Source: UBA1557 sp041675185
Lineage (GTDB): Bacteria > Patescibacteriota > Patescibacteriia > Magasanikbacterales > UBA922
Direction: 5' to 3'
Assembly: GCA_041675185.1 (NCBI GenBank)
Contig: JBAYUH010000001.1
Location: forward strand, 1-64,000
DNA: 64,000 nucleotides
Shown here: piece after piece, positions 43,244-52,227 of the stretch
Numbering within the stretch: the stretch's first letter is position 1
How the letters are laid out: every line of letters begins with the position of its first letter
The notes under the pieces: generated by a model
Told to the model about the DNA's origin: nothing
Databases searched by the model: none
The model's input: only the letters and a program-made list of their open reading frames with translations
Made by a program: the position numbers and the translations under genes

Positions 43244-43591
43244 CTATCTTAATGTTTTTATAAAACCTGAAATTAATTTAGAAATTTCAATTGATAAATC
43301 ATAATACTTTCTAGAATCTTCTTGTGAGATGTAATGCAATTCAAAAGCAAGATAAATCATAGAACGTACTTCCCCACATGATCCTTTTGCTATAAATAAA
43401 AATCTAGAAAATTCTACATCACTCTTTCTTTCAAATCCTTCTGCAATATTGTTCATTACGGACACACTTGCTCGTTGAATTTGATCTCTAAATCCATAGT
43501 CCTTGCATAATCCAAAAGATTTATAAATATTTATGGACAACAGTTTAGCTTTTTGCCAAGCAATTATATCCTCAAATTTATCTATACTCAT
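43244..43591 (-). CDS. Four-helix-bundle protein (S23 / rRNA-IVP family)
   Basis: The 115-residue protein has the family pattern DIIAWQKAKLL near the start, then GLCKDYGFRDQIQRASVSVMNNIAEGFERKSDVEFSRFLFIAKGSCGEVRSMIYLA and a final helix. This family was first seen as open frames inside intervening sequences of 23S rRNA, and elsewhere forms helical pentamers of unknown role. Here it is bracketed by AAAGTC/GACTTT arrays on both sides and interrupts the glycan locus, which suggests a cassette-like insertion. Confidence 0.92.
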   Translation of the reverse strand: MSIDKFEDIIAWQKAKLLSINIYKSFGLCKDYGFRDQIQRASVSVMNNIAEGFERKSDVEFSRFLFIAKGSCGEVRSMIYLAFELHYISQEDSRKYYDLSIEISKLISGFIKTLR

Positions 43592-43630
43592 ATACTTTCG
43601 ACTTTATGGACTTTACAGACTTTATGGACT
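43584..43630. repeat. GACTTT array, copy of 42079-42126
   Basis: Same order of words as the copy at 42079-42126, with TATACTCATA at the start. It overlaps the 5' end and upstream side of the four-helix-bundle gene and lies just past the stop of the ligase gene. Confidence 0.8.
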
Positions 43631-43635
43631 ACAAA

Positions 43636-45642
43636 TTAAAATTGAATACCCTTTTCCAACGCAGCACTATGCAAATCCAAAGCCTTTTGTACCTCTCCCA
43701 TCCCCTTATACATATTTTCCAACTGTTGCCAGCCATTGGCAATCTTAAAATCATTGTCAATACTGTCCTGCAAGAGCTTGGTAGCTTCATCATACTTATG
43801 CAAATTTTCTTTTACACCTGCAAGCATATACTGTATTTGTTGTCTTTTTGGTGACAAAATCAAAGCGTCTTCCAATATTTTTTCTGTTTCTATCAAAAAT
43901 GACGTGTCTTGTTTGGCTACTGCCCCATAAATTTTTATTTGAGCCAATTGTATACTAACTCTTATATCATCTGGATGCAACTCCAAATTTTGATTCAAAT
44001 TTCTCACAGCTTCATCATAAAAAGGTTGGATTTCTGACCATTTGTTCGAAGTTTTTTGATCTTTCAAAATCTGAGAAATAATCTCACCAAAAATACGCGC
44101 TGTATCATTTCTAATATCATCAATATGTGGTGAAGGGATAGCAAACGCACGATTGTAGTCTTCTATATAATTCCTACCAAAATTCAAATCTCTAATAGTC
44201 AACAGAGTTGCTTTGTTTGCTCTTGCTGAATTGACATCAGTACTATAAATAAAAAGTAAAATCAATAAAGAAACAAATACTGTCCAAGGCATAGAAACAT
44301 CTCTATTACTTTTAGTAATATTTTCTGATTTTGTTTTTTCTGCAAAGACAGATGCAAAAGCCAAAAAAAAGAAAAAATAAAGATAAGAAGTAGGATTGTC
44401 AAAAACAGTTGCTACACTTATAAAGTGCGTCCAAAGAAAAGCTACTCCAAACGCCAAAACATGAACATCTATTTTTCCTTCTTTGTATCTCTTAGAGAGA
44501 CAAATAGTAGCCAAAACAAAAATACTAATATACAAAAGCAATCCAACAATCCCTTGCACTGCCAAAGTATTCATAATTACACTATGAGCATTGTCAAACC
44601 AAGTTTCAGTAAAACCATATTCCAAAAATTCAGCCCGATAATATTTGTTGAAAGCATAATAATAATTGTTTGGGCCCCAACCAAAAATAGGTTTTTCTGT
44701 CCAAGCATCGAGTGCTACACCCCAGGCCATTACTCTAGTATTGGTTTTGGAAATGTCTGTATTCAAAAGACGACCAACAGCTGGCAAACTACTGACAAAA
44801 TTAGTATTTCTATTTATAAACAAAACACCCATGGCAGAAACACCAAGTAAGACAACTATCAAAACAATTTGTTTCAATTTCTTCTGCTCTTTCAAAGTGA
44901 AGAAGTAGACAGCTAATAAAACAAAAAGTCCCAAAATAAAAGCTACTAAAGCTCCACGAGTACCCCCCAAAAATATACCCCAAATACCAAGCAGAGCAAC
45001 TACAATTTCAAACCAAAACCAACTAGCATCCATTGACAAAAATTTAATACTTCTTATTTTCAAATTTTCTTTAATAGCCAAAAACGTTCCCAAAAAAAAC
45101 AAGAACATCCCATATCCACTAAAATAAATAGAATTGCCAAGCGTAGAAGACACACGATCACTACCTCTGTTCAAAAGTAAATTTGGATTAACATGTTTTT
45201 GTAATACACCAATAAACATCACTATACTTCCAGCCAAAAGAAAAGTACGCATGAGCCATTTCCAATCTGACCAATCACGTACCACAGTTGTAATGATAAA
45301 ATAATAAACAATATAATGAAAAATTGTAAAAGTACCAAGCATTCTTTCGTGATTATCCCAAAAACTCTTGTACCAATCTACTCCCACAAAAGTAGAAACA
45401 ACAAAAGAAGCAAAAAATAATAATACAGCAATATTGATCCAAGAAAATCTAGGTCTGTATTTCTTGAAATCACTAACTAACAAAATAAGATAAAGCCCAA
45501 GCATCACCAAAACTAGAGATCTAAAATAGATAATTTTTGGCACTATGAAAGGAAAGACATAAGTTGTAGGAAATATCAGAAGTGGTACAAAAAAAGTGAT
45601 TCCAATTATTATTTTTAGAATTTTTTCTAAAGTTTTTTGCAT
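43636..45642 (-). CDS. O-antigen ligase-like membrane protein with C-terminal TPRs
   Basis: This is a 668-residue polytopic protein. About a dozen membrane helices and the large external loop (WGVALDAWTEKPIFGWGPNNYYYAF ... NAHSVIMNTLAVQGIVGLLLY in relatives and here) match the Wzy_C/WaaL/PglL superfamily, which transfers lipid-linked glycans to an acceptor. From about residue 530 a soluble part with TPR-like helices follows (NLNQNLELHPDDIRVSIQLAQIKIYGAV, ILEDALILSPKRQQIQYMLAG, KYDEATKLLQDSIDNDF). The acceptor here cannot be lipid A in this type of cell. A surface protein, perhaps the S-layer protein encoded just upstream, or a lipid is plausible. Confidence 0.88.
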   Translation of the reverse strand: MQKTLEKILKIIIGITFFVPLLIFPTTYVFPFIVPKIIYFRSLVLVMLGLYLILLVSDFKKYRPRFSWINIAVLLFFASFVVSTFVGVDWYKSFWDNHERMLGTFTIFHYIVYYFIITTVVRDWSDWKWLMRTFLLAGSIVMFIGVLQKHVNPNLLLNRGSDRVSSTLGNSIYFSGYGMFLFFLGTFLAIKENLKIRSIKFLSMDASWFWFEIVVALLGIWGIFLGGTRGALVAFILGLFVLLAVYFFTLKEQKKLKQIVLIVVLLGVSAMGVLFINRNTNFVSSLPAVGRLLNTDISKTNTRVMAWGVALDAWTEKPIFGWGPNNYYYAFNKYYRAEFLEYGFTETWFDNAHSVIMNTLAVQGIVGLLLYISIFVLATICLSKRYKEGKIDVHVLAFGVAFLWTHFISVATVFDNPTSYLYFFFFLAFASVFAEKTKSENITKSNRDVSMPWTVFVSLLILLFIYSTDVNSARANKATLLTIRDLNFGRNYIEDYNRAFAIPSPHIDDIRNDTARIFGEIISQILKDQKTSNKWSEIQPFYDEAVRNLNQNLELHPDDIRVSIQLAQIKIYGAVAKQDTSFLIETEKILEDALILSPKRQQIQYMLAGVKENLHKYDEATKLLQDSIDNDFKIANGWQQLENMYKGMGEVQKALDLHSAALEKGIQF

Positions 45643-45740
45643 AATTTTATTGTTTATAAAGTTTACAAAGTTAATGCAACCAGCAAACCTATTTTATATA
45701 GTACAGACATTATATCTATAAACTTAATTTTTTTCAAGTA

Positions 45741-45769
45741 AAACAAAAACCACCCCGACAAGGGGTGGT
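45741..45769 (-). terminator. Intrinsic terminator of the S-layer gene
   Basis: ACCACCCC (45749-45756) and GGGGTGGT (45762-45769) form a strong stem. On the minus strand it is followed by TTTTTGTTTT. It lies 44 bases past the S-layer stop. Confidence 0.88.
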
Positions 45770-45812
45770 AATTTGTTTTGAAATACCAGACAACTCACGT
45801 AATCTAATTCAA

Positions 45813-48800
45813 TTAACTTGATTTAGATACAGAGAAGTGACTAGTTGGTAGACTCAAATAAAAACCGTTTACCCATTCAGTTGAACCAACTCCATCAGAG
45901 TCAGCAGACTGATCAGACCAAACAAAGTCATTGTTAGCATCACCATAAGCGTTAGCAAATGTTTCTGTGAATGCACTCAAATTGCCAGCATCACGAACAA
46001 AGTAAGTATCGATTGAATCACCAGCTTCAACACCAGCGATATCAGCGCGAACTTCGAAAGTACGTGTAGTACCAGCAGCAATTGTAACAACTTTAGTAGT
46101 ATCAAAGTTGATCAAGAATTGACCATCTGTACTAGAAGTAGTTGAGGTAACATAACCATCGGTATTCAATTGTGTTTCAGAACCTGTAACATCAAAAGCG
46201 TACAATGTACCAGAAGTAATTCTCAACCAAGCATCTGTACCATCAGAATCATTGAAGTCAATATATGGAGCGATACTACCCAAAACTACATCACCATTAG
46301 CTGGAGCAGTAACAGTAAACTTCATGATTGTTTTACCAGTGTTAGAACCAGTACTCAATGAAGTACTTGGAAGAGTTGCAACTGCAACAGTTGGTTTTGA
46401 CAATCGAACTGACATTGTATTACCAACAGCAGCATCAGCAGCTGTATCAGTAAATCCAGAAGTAGCTACAGCCTTGAAATAATCAGCTGTAGTATCTAAT
46501 CTGAATTCTACAAAATCTCCAGAATCAGCGCCTGTACCAGCAGTACCAACGGTATTGGTTGTACGTTCGCCAATTGCACTGAATTTTGCTTTGACAACAA
46601 CTACAGTTTCACCAGTATTAGCTACTGAGAAATTCAAAGAATCAAAGACAGCTTGGCCACTAGAATTTAGACCAACACCACCGTCAGGACCCAATTGAGT
46701 TCCTGTACTACTATACAATTGGACATATTCTACATCATCATAAGCATCTGTAGAAGATACCAAAATAGTCATTTTTTGTACATTGAAAGCTTCTTTAGTA
46801 GCAGTCAAAGTGATACGATGCATTTCTTGTTCAGTTGACAAACCAGCAAGTACAATACCTGCATCTGGTTTACCACTATTAGCAGCTGTAGTAATAGTAC
46901 CATTAGCAGCTACAGTGATAGCAACAGAAGGAGCTGTAGTACCATTTAAGTTAGTACCAGTTACAGTAGCATCAAAAGAGCCATTAGCATCTTCTGCAGT
47001 AATGTCAGCAGTAGCAAGAGTAAATGCAAATGCATCATTCTCTGAACCATAAGGAGCATTACCAGAGATAACAGCTTTGGCAACAATTGTCTTACTTGTT
47101 CCAGCAGGGATAGTATAATAACCACCCACAAATTTACTAGAACTAAATATTGCTTTACCATTTGAATCAACAGTAGCAGGACCAGCAACTAATGTGTCAC
47201 CAACATACAAACTTACTTGAGTGACTACAGCATTAGCTGGAGTTGCAACAGTTTCTGTTTCAGTATTCAAAGTATAATAAACATCAGCTGTTGTACTTGC
47301 GTTGATATATGTGTTCAATGTCAAAGCAGACACTTTTACATCATTACCAGCACCAGAACCAGCAGTGAAAATCATACCAAGAGCATCAACAGTAGATCCT
47401 TTTACAACTGTTCTTGATTCAGGAGAAGCTGCACGAGATACAGTCAAAGATGAACTACGAGTAGTAACATTGTAACCAGCTACATTAGTAGCAGGAACAA
47501 CATCAGTTATTGTATTATCTTTTGAATCTTTTGCAGTAAATACAGTACTACCAAATTCTAGAGTAGCTTTGTAAACTACACCAGAAACTTGAGCAGTATT
47601 GATATCAGCTACTACAGCAACATTTTTAGTTGCACCTTTAGCTACTGTAAAATAATCAGTATATGTAAAGGTTAATGTAGCGTTGGTATTATTACCATCA
47701 GCCCAAGAATCAGCATCTGTAATTGCTTTTGCAGAACCGATAGTTTGACCAGAATCTGCATCAATCAATTTGATATTACGGATAAGTAAAGTATCGGTAG
47801 TAGAATCATATTGATCACCAGTACCTAAATCCTTATACAAACCATAAGATACAGCACTATTAGTTGTACTTGTAGTTTCCAATTGTAAAGTCATTTTTTG
47901 TACTTCAGTACTATCAGAAACAGCTTTCACAGCAACTCTCATAAGTTCTACACTTGTAGAATCAACTTTTACATCATGAGCAGATGCACTATGATTAGAG
48001 ATAGTTACTCCACCACCTTGTAGTGTAAGAGTTGAACTATTACCAGCATCATCATATGAAGTAATAGTAGCCAAAGCACCATAACCATATGATGTACCAA
48101 CAGCTTTTACATCAGCTGCGTTGTTCATGAAGAATACGATTGTATCTGCAACATCTGCACTAGCACTAATATCACCTACCAAACTAAAAGTTTTACTTGC
48201 ACCGTTTACCAATTTTAGAGGTGTATTTAAAGCTAAAGTAAGATAGCGACCATTCAAAGTAGCTGTTGTAGGAACAACATCAACACCTTGATATAATTTG
48301 AAATTACTCAAATTACTTGTAGTAAGAGTACCATCTTGTTTCAAAGTGATAGCTGAAAACATTTCATCTTCAGTAGCAGCTGTCAATTTGAATTGAGCCA
48401 TTGTTACATTAGTATCACCAACTGTAGGATTTGACAAAGTGCCAGTACCTACAACTGTCAATGTACCAGCAGTTACTGCACTACTTACTGTAAAAGTATT
48501 ACCAGTTACAGGAAGACCAGTTACTGTTGTACCTAGACTAGAATTGATAGCTGTGATAGAAAAGTTATGTTCTCCAGCTGTAGTACCTGTTTGTAATCTA
48601 ACAGTCAATACTTTTGTAGAATTAGCAGGAACTACCAAACCAAGAGAAGTAAATTCTGCTGTGTTAGTATCTGAAGAAAAAGTTCTACCAGATGAACCAA
48701 GTCTTACTTCACCATCATATAGATAAGATGTAAGACCAGTTGTCAAACCAGCGCCAGATCTTTTTACTGTAACTTCATTAACAGTAACAGCTGAACTACC

Positions 48801-49667
48801 AGCTACTAAGTTTACTTTCAATACATCTACATTTGTAGCACTCTTTGGAAGAGTAGCACTTGTAGGTGTACTAGCGTTTAAACTAACAGCCAAATTACCA
48901 CTAGCTGTAGGAGGAGTTGTTGTTGTACCTTGACCAAGGTTAACTAACAAATCTAATACAGTAGCTTTTGTAACAGTACTACCACTGTCTTCTACAGTTG
49001 CGAATACTGAGTCAGAAACAGTTTGTACACTACCAGCAGAAGCACCAAGAGTGCCATCTACCATGTATAGTTTACCATCTTTTACGAAGTAAACTGAGTC
49101 AGAACTAGCTTTTTTTACAAGCATACCTGCATGAGGTACAGCACTTACAAGAGCTGTGCCAACAGTTGGGTAGACAGTTGTCCACCAAGCACTGTTTACA
49201 TCTCTAACTTTTGTTGTCCAATTTGAACCATAAAGAGCAGATGCTACTTCTTCACTAGGAAGGGCAACTTTTGTTCCGTTTGGTGTTACTGCGTATACAG
49301 TATTATTTACTTCTTCTTTTACAAGCATAGAACCAGGTCTAAAACTTACTCCATAAGGAGCTGAAGAAGTTTGTGGGTAAGCATTGAAACAAGTTTGTGT
49401 CAATTTGTTTACACCACTGAAATCACTATACCAAGTGTGATATACTTCTGAATTTGGGAAGTATAATCTTTCCAAATTTGAGTTCAAAAGGAAAACAGCA
49501 GAATTGCCGGTCAATTGAACTAGATCTCCAGCACTAAGTGTTGGACATTCACCTTCAGCGTGTGCGACTACAGGAACTAGAGCTGAAACGCCTAGACTCC
49601 ATGCTAATGTCATTGCCACGACTGAAAAGGTGAACAATTTTTTTCCGAATTTTAATACGTCATTCAT
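45813..49667 (-). CDS. S-layer-like surface protein
   Basis: This 1284-residue exported protein has a long signal peptide (basic FGKK, hydrophobic core, cleavage after VVAHA near residue 37). Next are about 200 residues with three related units around GSMLVKEEVNNTVYAV and GMLVKKASSDSVYFV, ending near LDLLVNLGQG. A very long stretch of Thr-, Ser-, Val- and Ala-rich beta-sandwich-like repeats follows. It is almost cysteine-free after the N-terminus and has no membrane anchor at the end. Composition, length and the strong structured leader suggest the main S-layer subunit. Base composition is higher in GC (46021-46080 has 31 of 60), as expected for a highly expressed gene with selected codons. 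Its sequence family is typical of Parcubacteria as I recall. Confidence 0.82.
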   Translation of the reverse strand: MNDVLKFGKKLFTFSVVAMTLAWSLGVSALVPVVAHAEGECPTLSAGDLVQLTGNSAVFLLNSNLERLYFPNSEVYHTWYSDFSGVNKLTQTCFNAYPQTSSAPYGVSFRPGSMLVKEEVNNTVYAVTPNGTKVALPSEEVASALYGSNWTTKVRDVNSAWWTTVYPTVGTALVSAVPHAGMLVKKASSDSVYFVKDGKLYMVDGTLGASAGSVQTVSDSVFATVEDSGSTVTKATVLDLLVNLGQGTTTTPPTASGNLAVSLNASTPTSATLPKSATNVDVLKVNLVAGSSAVTVNEVTVKRSGAGLTTGLTSYLYDGEVRLGSSGRTFSSDTNTAEFTSLGLVVPANSTKVLTVRLQTGTTAGEHNFSITAINSSLGTTVTGLPVTGNTFTVSSAVTAGTLTVVGTGTLSNPTVGDTNVTMAQFKLTAATEDEMFSAITLKQDGTLTTSNLSNFKLYQGVDVVPTTATLNGRYLTLALNTPLKLVNGASKTFSLVGDISASADVADTIVFFMNNAADVKAVGTSYGYGALATITSYDDAGNSSTLTLQGGGVTISNHSASAHDVKVDSTSVELMRVAVKAVSDSTEVQKMTLQLETTSTTNSAVSYGLYKDLGTGDQYDSTTDTLLIRNIKLIDADSGQTIGSAKAITDADSWADGNNTNATLTFTYTDYFTVAKGATKNVAVVADINTAQVSGVVYKATLEFGSTVFTAKDSKDNTITDVVPATNVAGYNVTTRSSSLTVSRAASPESRTVVKGSTVDALGMIFTAGSGAGNDVKVSALTLNTYINASTTADVYYTLNTETETVATPANAVVTQVSLYVGDTLVAGPATVDSNGKAIFSSSKFVGGYYTIPAGTSKTIVAKAVISGNAPYGSENDAFAFTLATADITAEDANGSFDATVTGTNLNGTTAPSVAITVAANGTITTAANSGKPDAGIVLAGLSTEQEMHRITLTATKEAFNVQKMTILVSSTDAYDDVEYVQLYSSTGTQLGPDGGVGLNSSGQAVFDSLNFSVANTGETVVVVKAKFSAIGERTTNTVGTAGTGADSGDFVEFRLDTTADYFKAVATSGFTDTAADAAVGNTMSVRLSKPTVAVATLPSTSLSTGSNTGKTIMKFTVTAPANGDVVLGSIAPYIDFNDSDGTDAWLRITSGTLYAFDVTGSETQLNTDGYVTSTTSSTDGQFLINFDTTKVVTIAAGTTRTFEVRADIAGVEAGDSIDTYFVRDAGNLSAFTETFANAYGDANNDFVWSDQSADSDGVGSTEWVNGFYLSLPTSHFSVSKSS

Positions 49668-49689
49668 AAATACCTTTTTGGCTTATCAT
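49660..49689 (-). CDS. Candidate leader peptide of nine residues
   Basis: GGAGG (49700-49696) is placed six bases before ATG 49689. That start opens nine codons (MISQKGIYE) ending TGA at 49662-49660, overlapping the first codons of the S-layer gene in another frame. It is a better ribosome-binding site than the AAGG in front of the S-layer ATG at 49667. Translation of the short frame would deliver terminating ribosomes right onto the S-layer start. Inference from position only. Confidence 0.45.
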   Translation of the reverse strand: MISQKGIYE

Positions 49690-49695
49690 GATGCG

Positions 49696-49963
49696 CCTCC
49701 GTATAGGTAAATAAATACCACGGTGTCAACATAATAAGTCTGAATAAAATAACCACCCAACTCTGTTTTGCAACAGATCGACCTTGTGGTCAAGTGGGGT
49801 CCTCTAGAAACAATTCTAGAGTAGAGTCTCGTCGGCCAAGACGAGTGCCCTTTTCTCCCAACACAGGGTTTAAGCTGCGGTGGTTACTGTATGGCATACA
49901 ACTTACAATTTTGTGAGCTATATGCTATACAGTATAGGATTTTTATAAGAAAATTTCTTATAA
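49696..49963 (-). promoter_or_regulatory. Long structured 5' leader of the S-layer mRNA
   Basis: On the minus strand a 12-bp hairpin (49932-49921 with 49898-49887) opens the leader. TAACCACC (49886-49879) then pairs with GGTGGTTA (49757-49750) and closes a multibranch region. That region contains at least four hairpins (49845-49828, 49821-49802, 49791-49780, and CTGTT..AACAG near 49762-49775). A 21-base palindrome (TTATAAGAAA at 49943-49952, inverse at 49954-49963) precedes it and may be an operator. Leaders of S-layer genes elsewhere stabilise their mRNA. I recognise no known riboswitch class. Confidence 0.6.
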
Positions 49964-49973
49964 GGCGATATTT

Positions 49974-50109
49974 TTAATTTTGAATTTAGAAATTTTAAAT
50001 TTTGAAACAATTGAATAATGACTAAATTTTGAATTATATTTTAAAGAAAATTTTTTAAAATTAATTCATTTAAAAATTGTTTTAAAATTCAAAATTTAAA
50101 ATTCCAAAA
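49974..50109. repeat. AT-rich inverted repeat, dispersed family
   Basis: Left words TTTTGAATTTAGAAATTTTA and right words AAAATTGTTTTAAAATTCAA invert each other across about 60 bases. It is related to the copies at 1787-1928 and 17779-17940. It separates the DUF5667-like gene from the S-layer leader. Confidence 0.7.
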
Positions 50110-51435
50110 TTATCTACTAACCGTACTACTCGTACTTGTCGCAATAATTGTTGTAGTAGTATTTGTACTTGTTTCTATCGTTGTTATCACCTTTTGTGGC
50201 AACTGGATCAAAGTGTTACTCACCTCTTTACTTACATCACTAACTGTATTTTTCAATTCAATAGTCTTTTTTACAGCTTCTAGAACATTGGTATCAAGTA
50301 AAGTCTGCACATTGGTATTTTCAGTTTCTACAGTTTTTACTACAGCATCCACTTTGGTCAATAGATCACCAGCTGTGGTTTTGGTATCTTTGGTAGCATT
50401 GACTTCATCTTCTGTTGGTACTATTTTTGAGATATCATCTGGATTGGTAGTAGAAACTATTTCTGTTGTACTGGCTGTATTAGTAACCAAGACAATTGCA
50501 GTAGAGCTACTATTTTGTCCCAAAACATTTACTGGATTATTTGTATCATTTATATTGTCATTTTTGACATCTTCTACAAGTTGACCAGCTTGCGCTTGAG
50601 CTTTTTGAGTATCTTGTTGCATCTGATTGACAGTATCAGCAATATGTTCACGAATAATTAATTTTTCTTCTTCAGATACTTCTGAATTTACTTCTGCCTT
50701 TTTTTCAAGCACGACTTCTACCATTTGCAAACTTTGTTTGGATGCATCAAGTGCCTGAATAGACAAATCATTTGATAAACTAGCATCATCAGTAATAGAA
50801 ATTTGATCAGCAACTTCTTTCAAAGTGTGGGATATTTCTTTTGTTTTTAGAGATACTTCTTTTACCAAATTTACAGCATCTTTTGCTTCACTATTTTTTA
50901 AGCTTTCGTTAGCACTGTTTAGCTTGTTTTGTAAATCCACTGAATTTTCTTTGAGAAGTTTATTTTTTGTGTCTTTATTAGAAATATCACTATCAGCTAC
51001 CTGTTTCAAAACCTGAGCACTTTTGGCAGCAAAATTCAATTTCAAAGAAGTTTTTTGTTCTTCAGATGAGAGAGCAAGTTTACCTTGTTCAACTACAGAA
51101 TTGATAGCTACTTTGGTAGACCACATGAAATCTCCAGGTTCAGCATAAGCACTAGCCACCCAACCACCAGAAGTAAGTACCAAAGCTAACAAAGCAGTGA
51201 ATACTGAACGAAAAGACTTGTTGATATTGGTAGGCAAAAACATTTGATAAATATGAGAAAAATTTTTCCATTGATTTCCCCATGTTTGTTTTTGTTTTTC
51301 AGTAGAAACATCTGATCTAGTCTTAGAAATTTGTGACATCAACAATTGTTTGTTTTCCAAAACCCAAGACTGACGTGTTGATAACACGTCTTCATTTTTC
51401 AAATTCTTCAATTGTTCCTTAATTTTTTTTGTCAT
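50110..51435 (-). CDS. DUF5667-like membrane protein, possible anti-sigma partner
   Basis: The 441-residue protein has an about 75-residue polar N-terminus, one membrane helix (about 76-98), then SAYAEPGDFMWSTKVAINSVVEQGKLAL, which fits the start of DUF5667-type extracytoplasmic domains. A long helical, Lys/Glu-rich region and a Thr/Ser/Val-rich tail follow. It is encoded 51 bases after an ECF sigma gene. A membrane protein with a cytoplasmic N-terminus in that position is commonly the anti-sigma factor; this is inferred from context. The extracytoplasmic part could sense the envelope or bind the S-layer. Confidence 0.75.
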   Translation of the reverse strand: MTKKIKEQLKNLKNEDVLSTRQSWVLENKQLLMSQISKTRSDVSTEKQKQTWGNQWKNFSHIYQMFLPTNINKSFRSVFTALLALVLTSGGWVASAYAEPGDFMWSTKVAINSVVEQGKLALSSEEQKTSLKLNFAAKSAQVLKQVADSDISNKDTKNKLLKENSVDLQNKLNSANESLKNSEAKDAVNLVKEVSLKTKEISHTLKEVADQISITDDASLSNDLSIQALDASKQSLQMVEVVLEKKAEVNSEVSEEEKLIIREHIADTVNQMQQDTQKAQAQAGQLVEDVKNDNINDTNNPVNVLGQNSSSTAIVLVTNTASTTEIVSTTNPDDISKIVPTEDEVNATKDTKTTAGDLLTKVDAVVKTVETENTNVQTLLDTNVLEAVKKTIELKNTVSDVSKEVSNTLIQLPQKVITTIETSTNTTTTIIATSTSSTVSR

Positions 51436-51457
51436 ATTTCACAAACATTCAAAAAGT

Positions 51458-51505
51458 TATAAAGCCTTTTAGGCTTTTCTGGCATTTTAAGCCTTTCCAG
51501 CCTTT
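51458..51505. repeat. Inverse AAAGGC words at the 3' end of the sigma gene
   Basis: GCCTTTT and GCATTTT words with a nine-base period. They overlap the last codons of the sigma gene, whose final residues (EQKAGKA) are repeat-encoded. Confidence 0.65.
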
Positions 51506-52047
51506 TGTTCCAACAACTTCTTCAATATCTTAATCGCTCTATACAAAGTTACTCGAACATTAGTAGTATTTTTTTGCAAAATTTCAGCTATCTCACCTGT
51601 ACTCAGTTCTTCTACATACTTGAACAAAATCACTTCCTGATATTCACGTTTCATTTTTTGTAAAGTTCGGAAAATTCTTTGAACTTCTTGTTTGTCATCC
51701 AATGATTTAATAATTTTTGTATCCACTTTTATTTCTCCCAAGTCTTCTAAAGAAATTTCAGTCTGAGAATTTTGACGATAAAAATCTATCAAAGTGTTGC
51801 GGGCTATCTTATAGATAAGACCACTAAAACTTTTTATAACTTGATCTTTATTGGAAATAAGATAATTCCAAGTTTTTAGGAATACTTCACTAGTAATATC
51901 TTCAGCTTCTTCTCTATTGCCAAGTTTCAAATATGTAAACCTGTAGATCTTTTGTATATAAAGATCATAAAGAATAGCAAAGCTGTCAGTATCTCCGTCT
52001 TGCTGAATTTTATGGACTAGAATCTTTTCAGTGTACTTCGAGCTCAT
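51487..52047 (-). CDS. RNA polymerase ECF sigma factor
   Basis: The frame is open to 52092 with a TTG start, but ATG 52047 gives a standard 186-residue ECF sigma factor, so it is preferred. Region 2 has FAILYDLYIQKIYRFTYLKLGNREEAEDITSEVFLKTW, and the -10-reading part is ARNTLIDFYR. Region 4 is LQKMKREYQEVILFKYVEELSTGEIAEILQKNTTNVRVTLYRAIKILKK. It is followed by the membrane DUF5667-like protein and then the S-layer gene, suggesting that it controls envelope genes. Target promoters are not known. Confidence 0.92.
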   Translation of the reverse strand: MSSKYTEKILVHKIQQDGDTDSFAILYDLYIQKIYRFTYLKLGNREEAEDITSEVFLKTWNYLISNKDQVIKSFSGLIYKIARNTLIDFYRQNSQTEISLEDLGEIKVDTKIIKSLDDKQEVQRIFRTLQKMKREYQEVILFKYVEELSTGEIAEILQKNTTNVRVTLYRAIKILKKLLEQKAGKA

Positions 52048-52227
52048 AATAGTAGTCGCTAAAAATAAAAAAGTGTTACACCTAAATAACAATACTCTAT
52101 CAAACTTTGCTAAAAATGGCTAAAAAATAAAAAATTAAACAGTCTTTTTTCATAAAAAAGTGTAGGCAACTATACCATATACTACCCAAAAAAGCAATAA
52201 ACTGTGTACAAAATGTAGTCAGAAGAA

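Noticed and set aside
39590..43630. CRISPR array
   Set aside because: The repeats are only nine bases with degenerate spacers of three bases, arranged as inverted pairs, and no cas genes are present.
45813..49667. Antisense frames across the S-layer gene
   Set aside because: They are low-complexity mirror images of the Thr/Val/Ala-rich coding repeats and have no promoters or ribosome-binding sites that I can see.
49696..49963. c-di-AMP (ydaO), cobalamin or THF riboswitch
   Set aside because: Some words looked similar at first, but the conserved cores I know for these classes are absent. I leave the class open.
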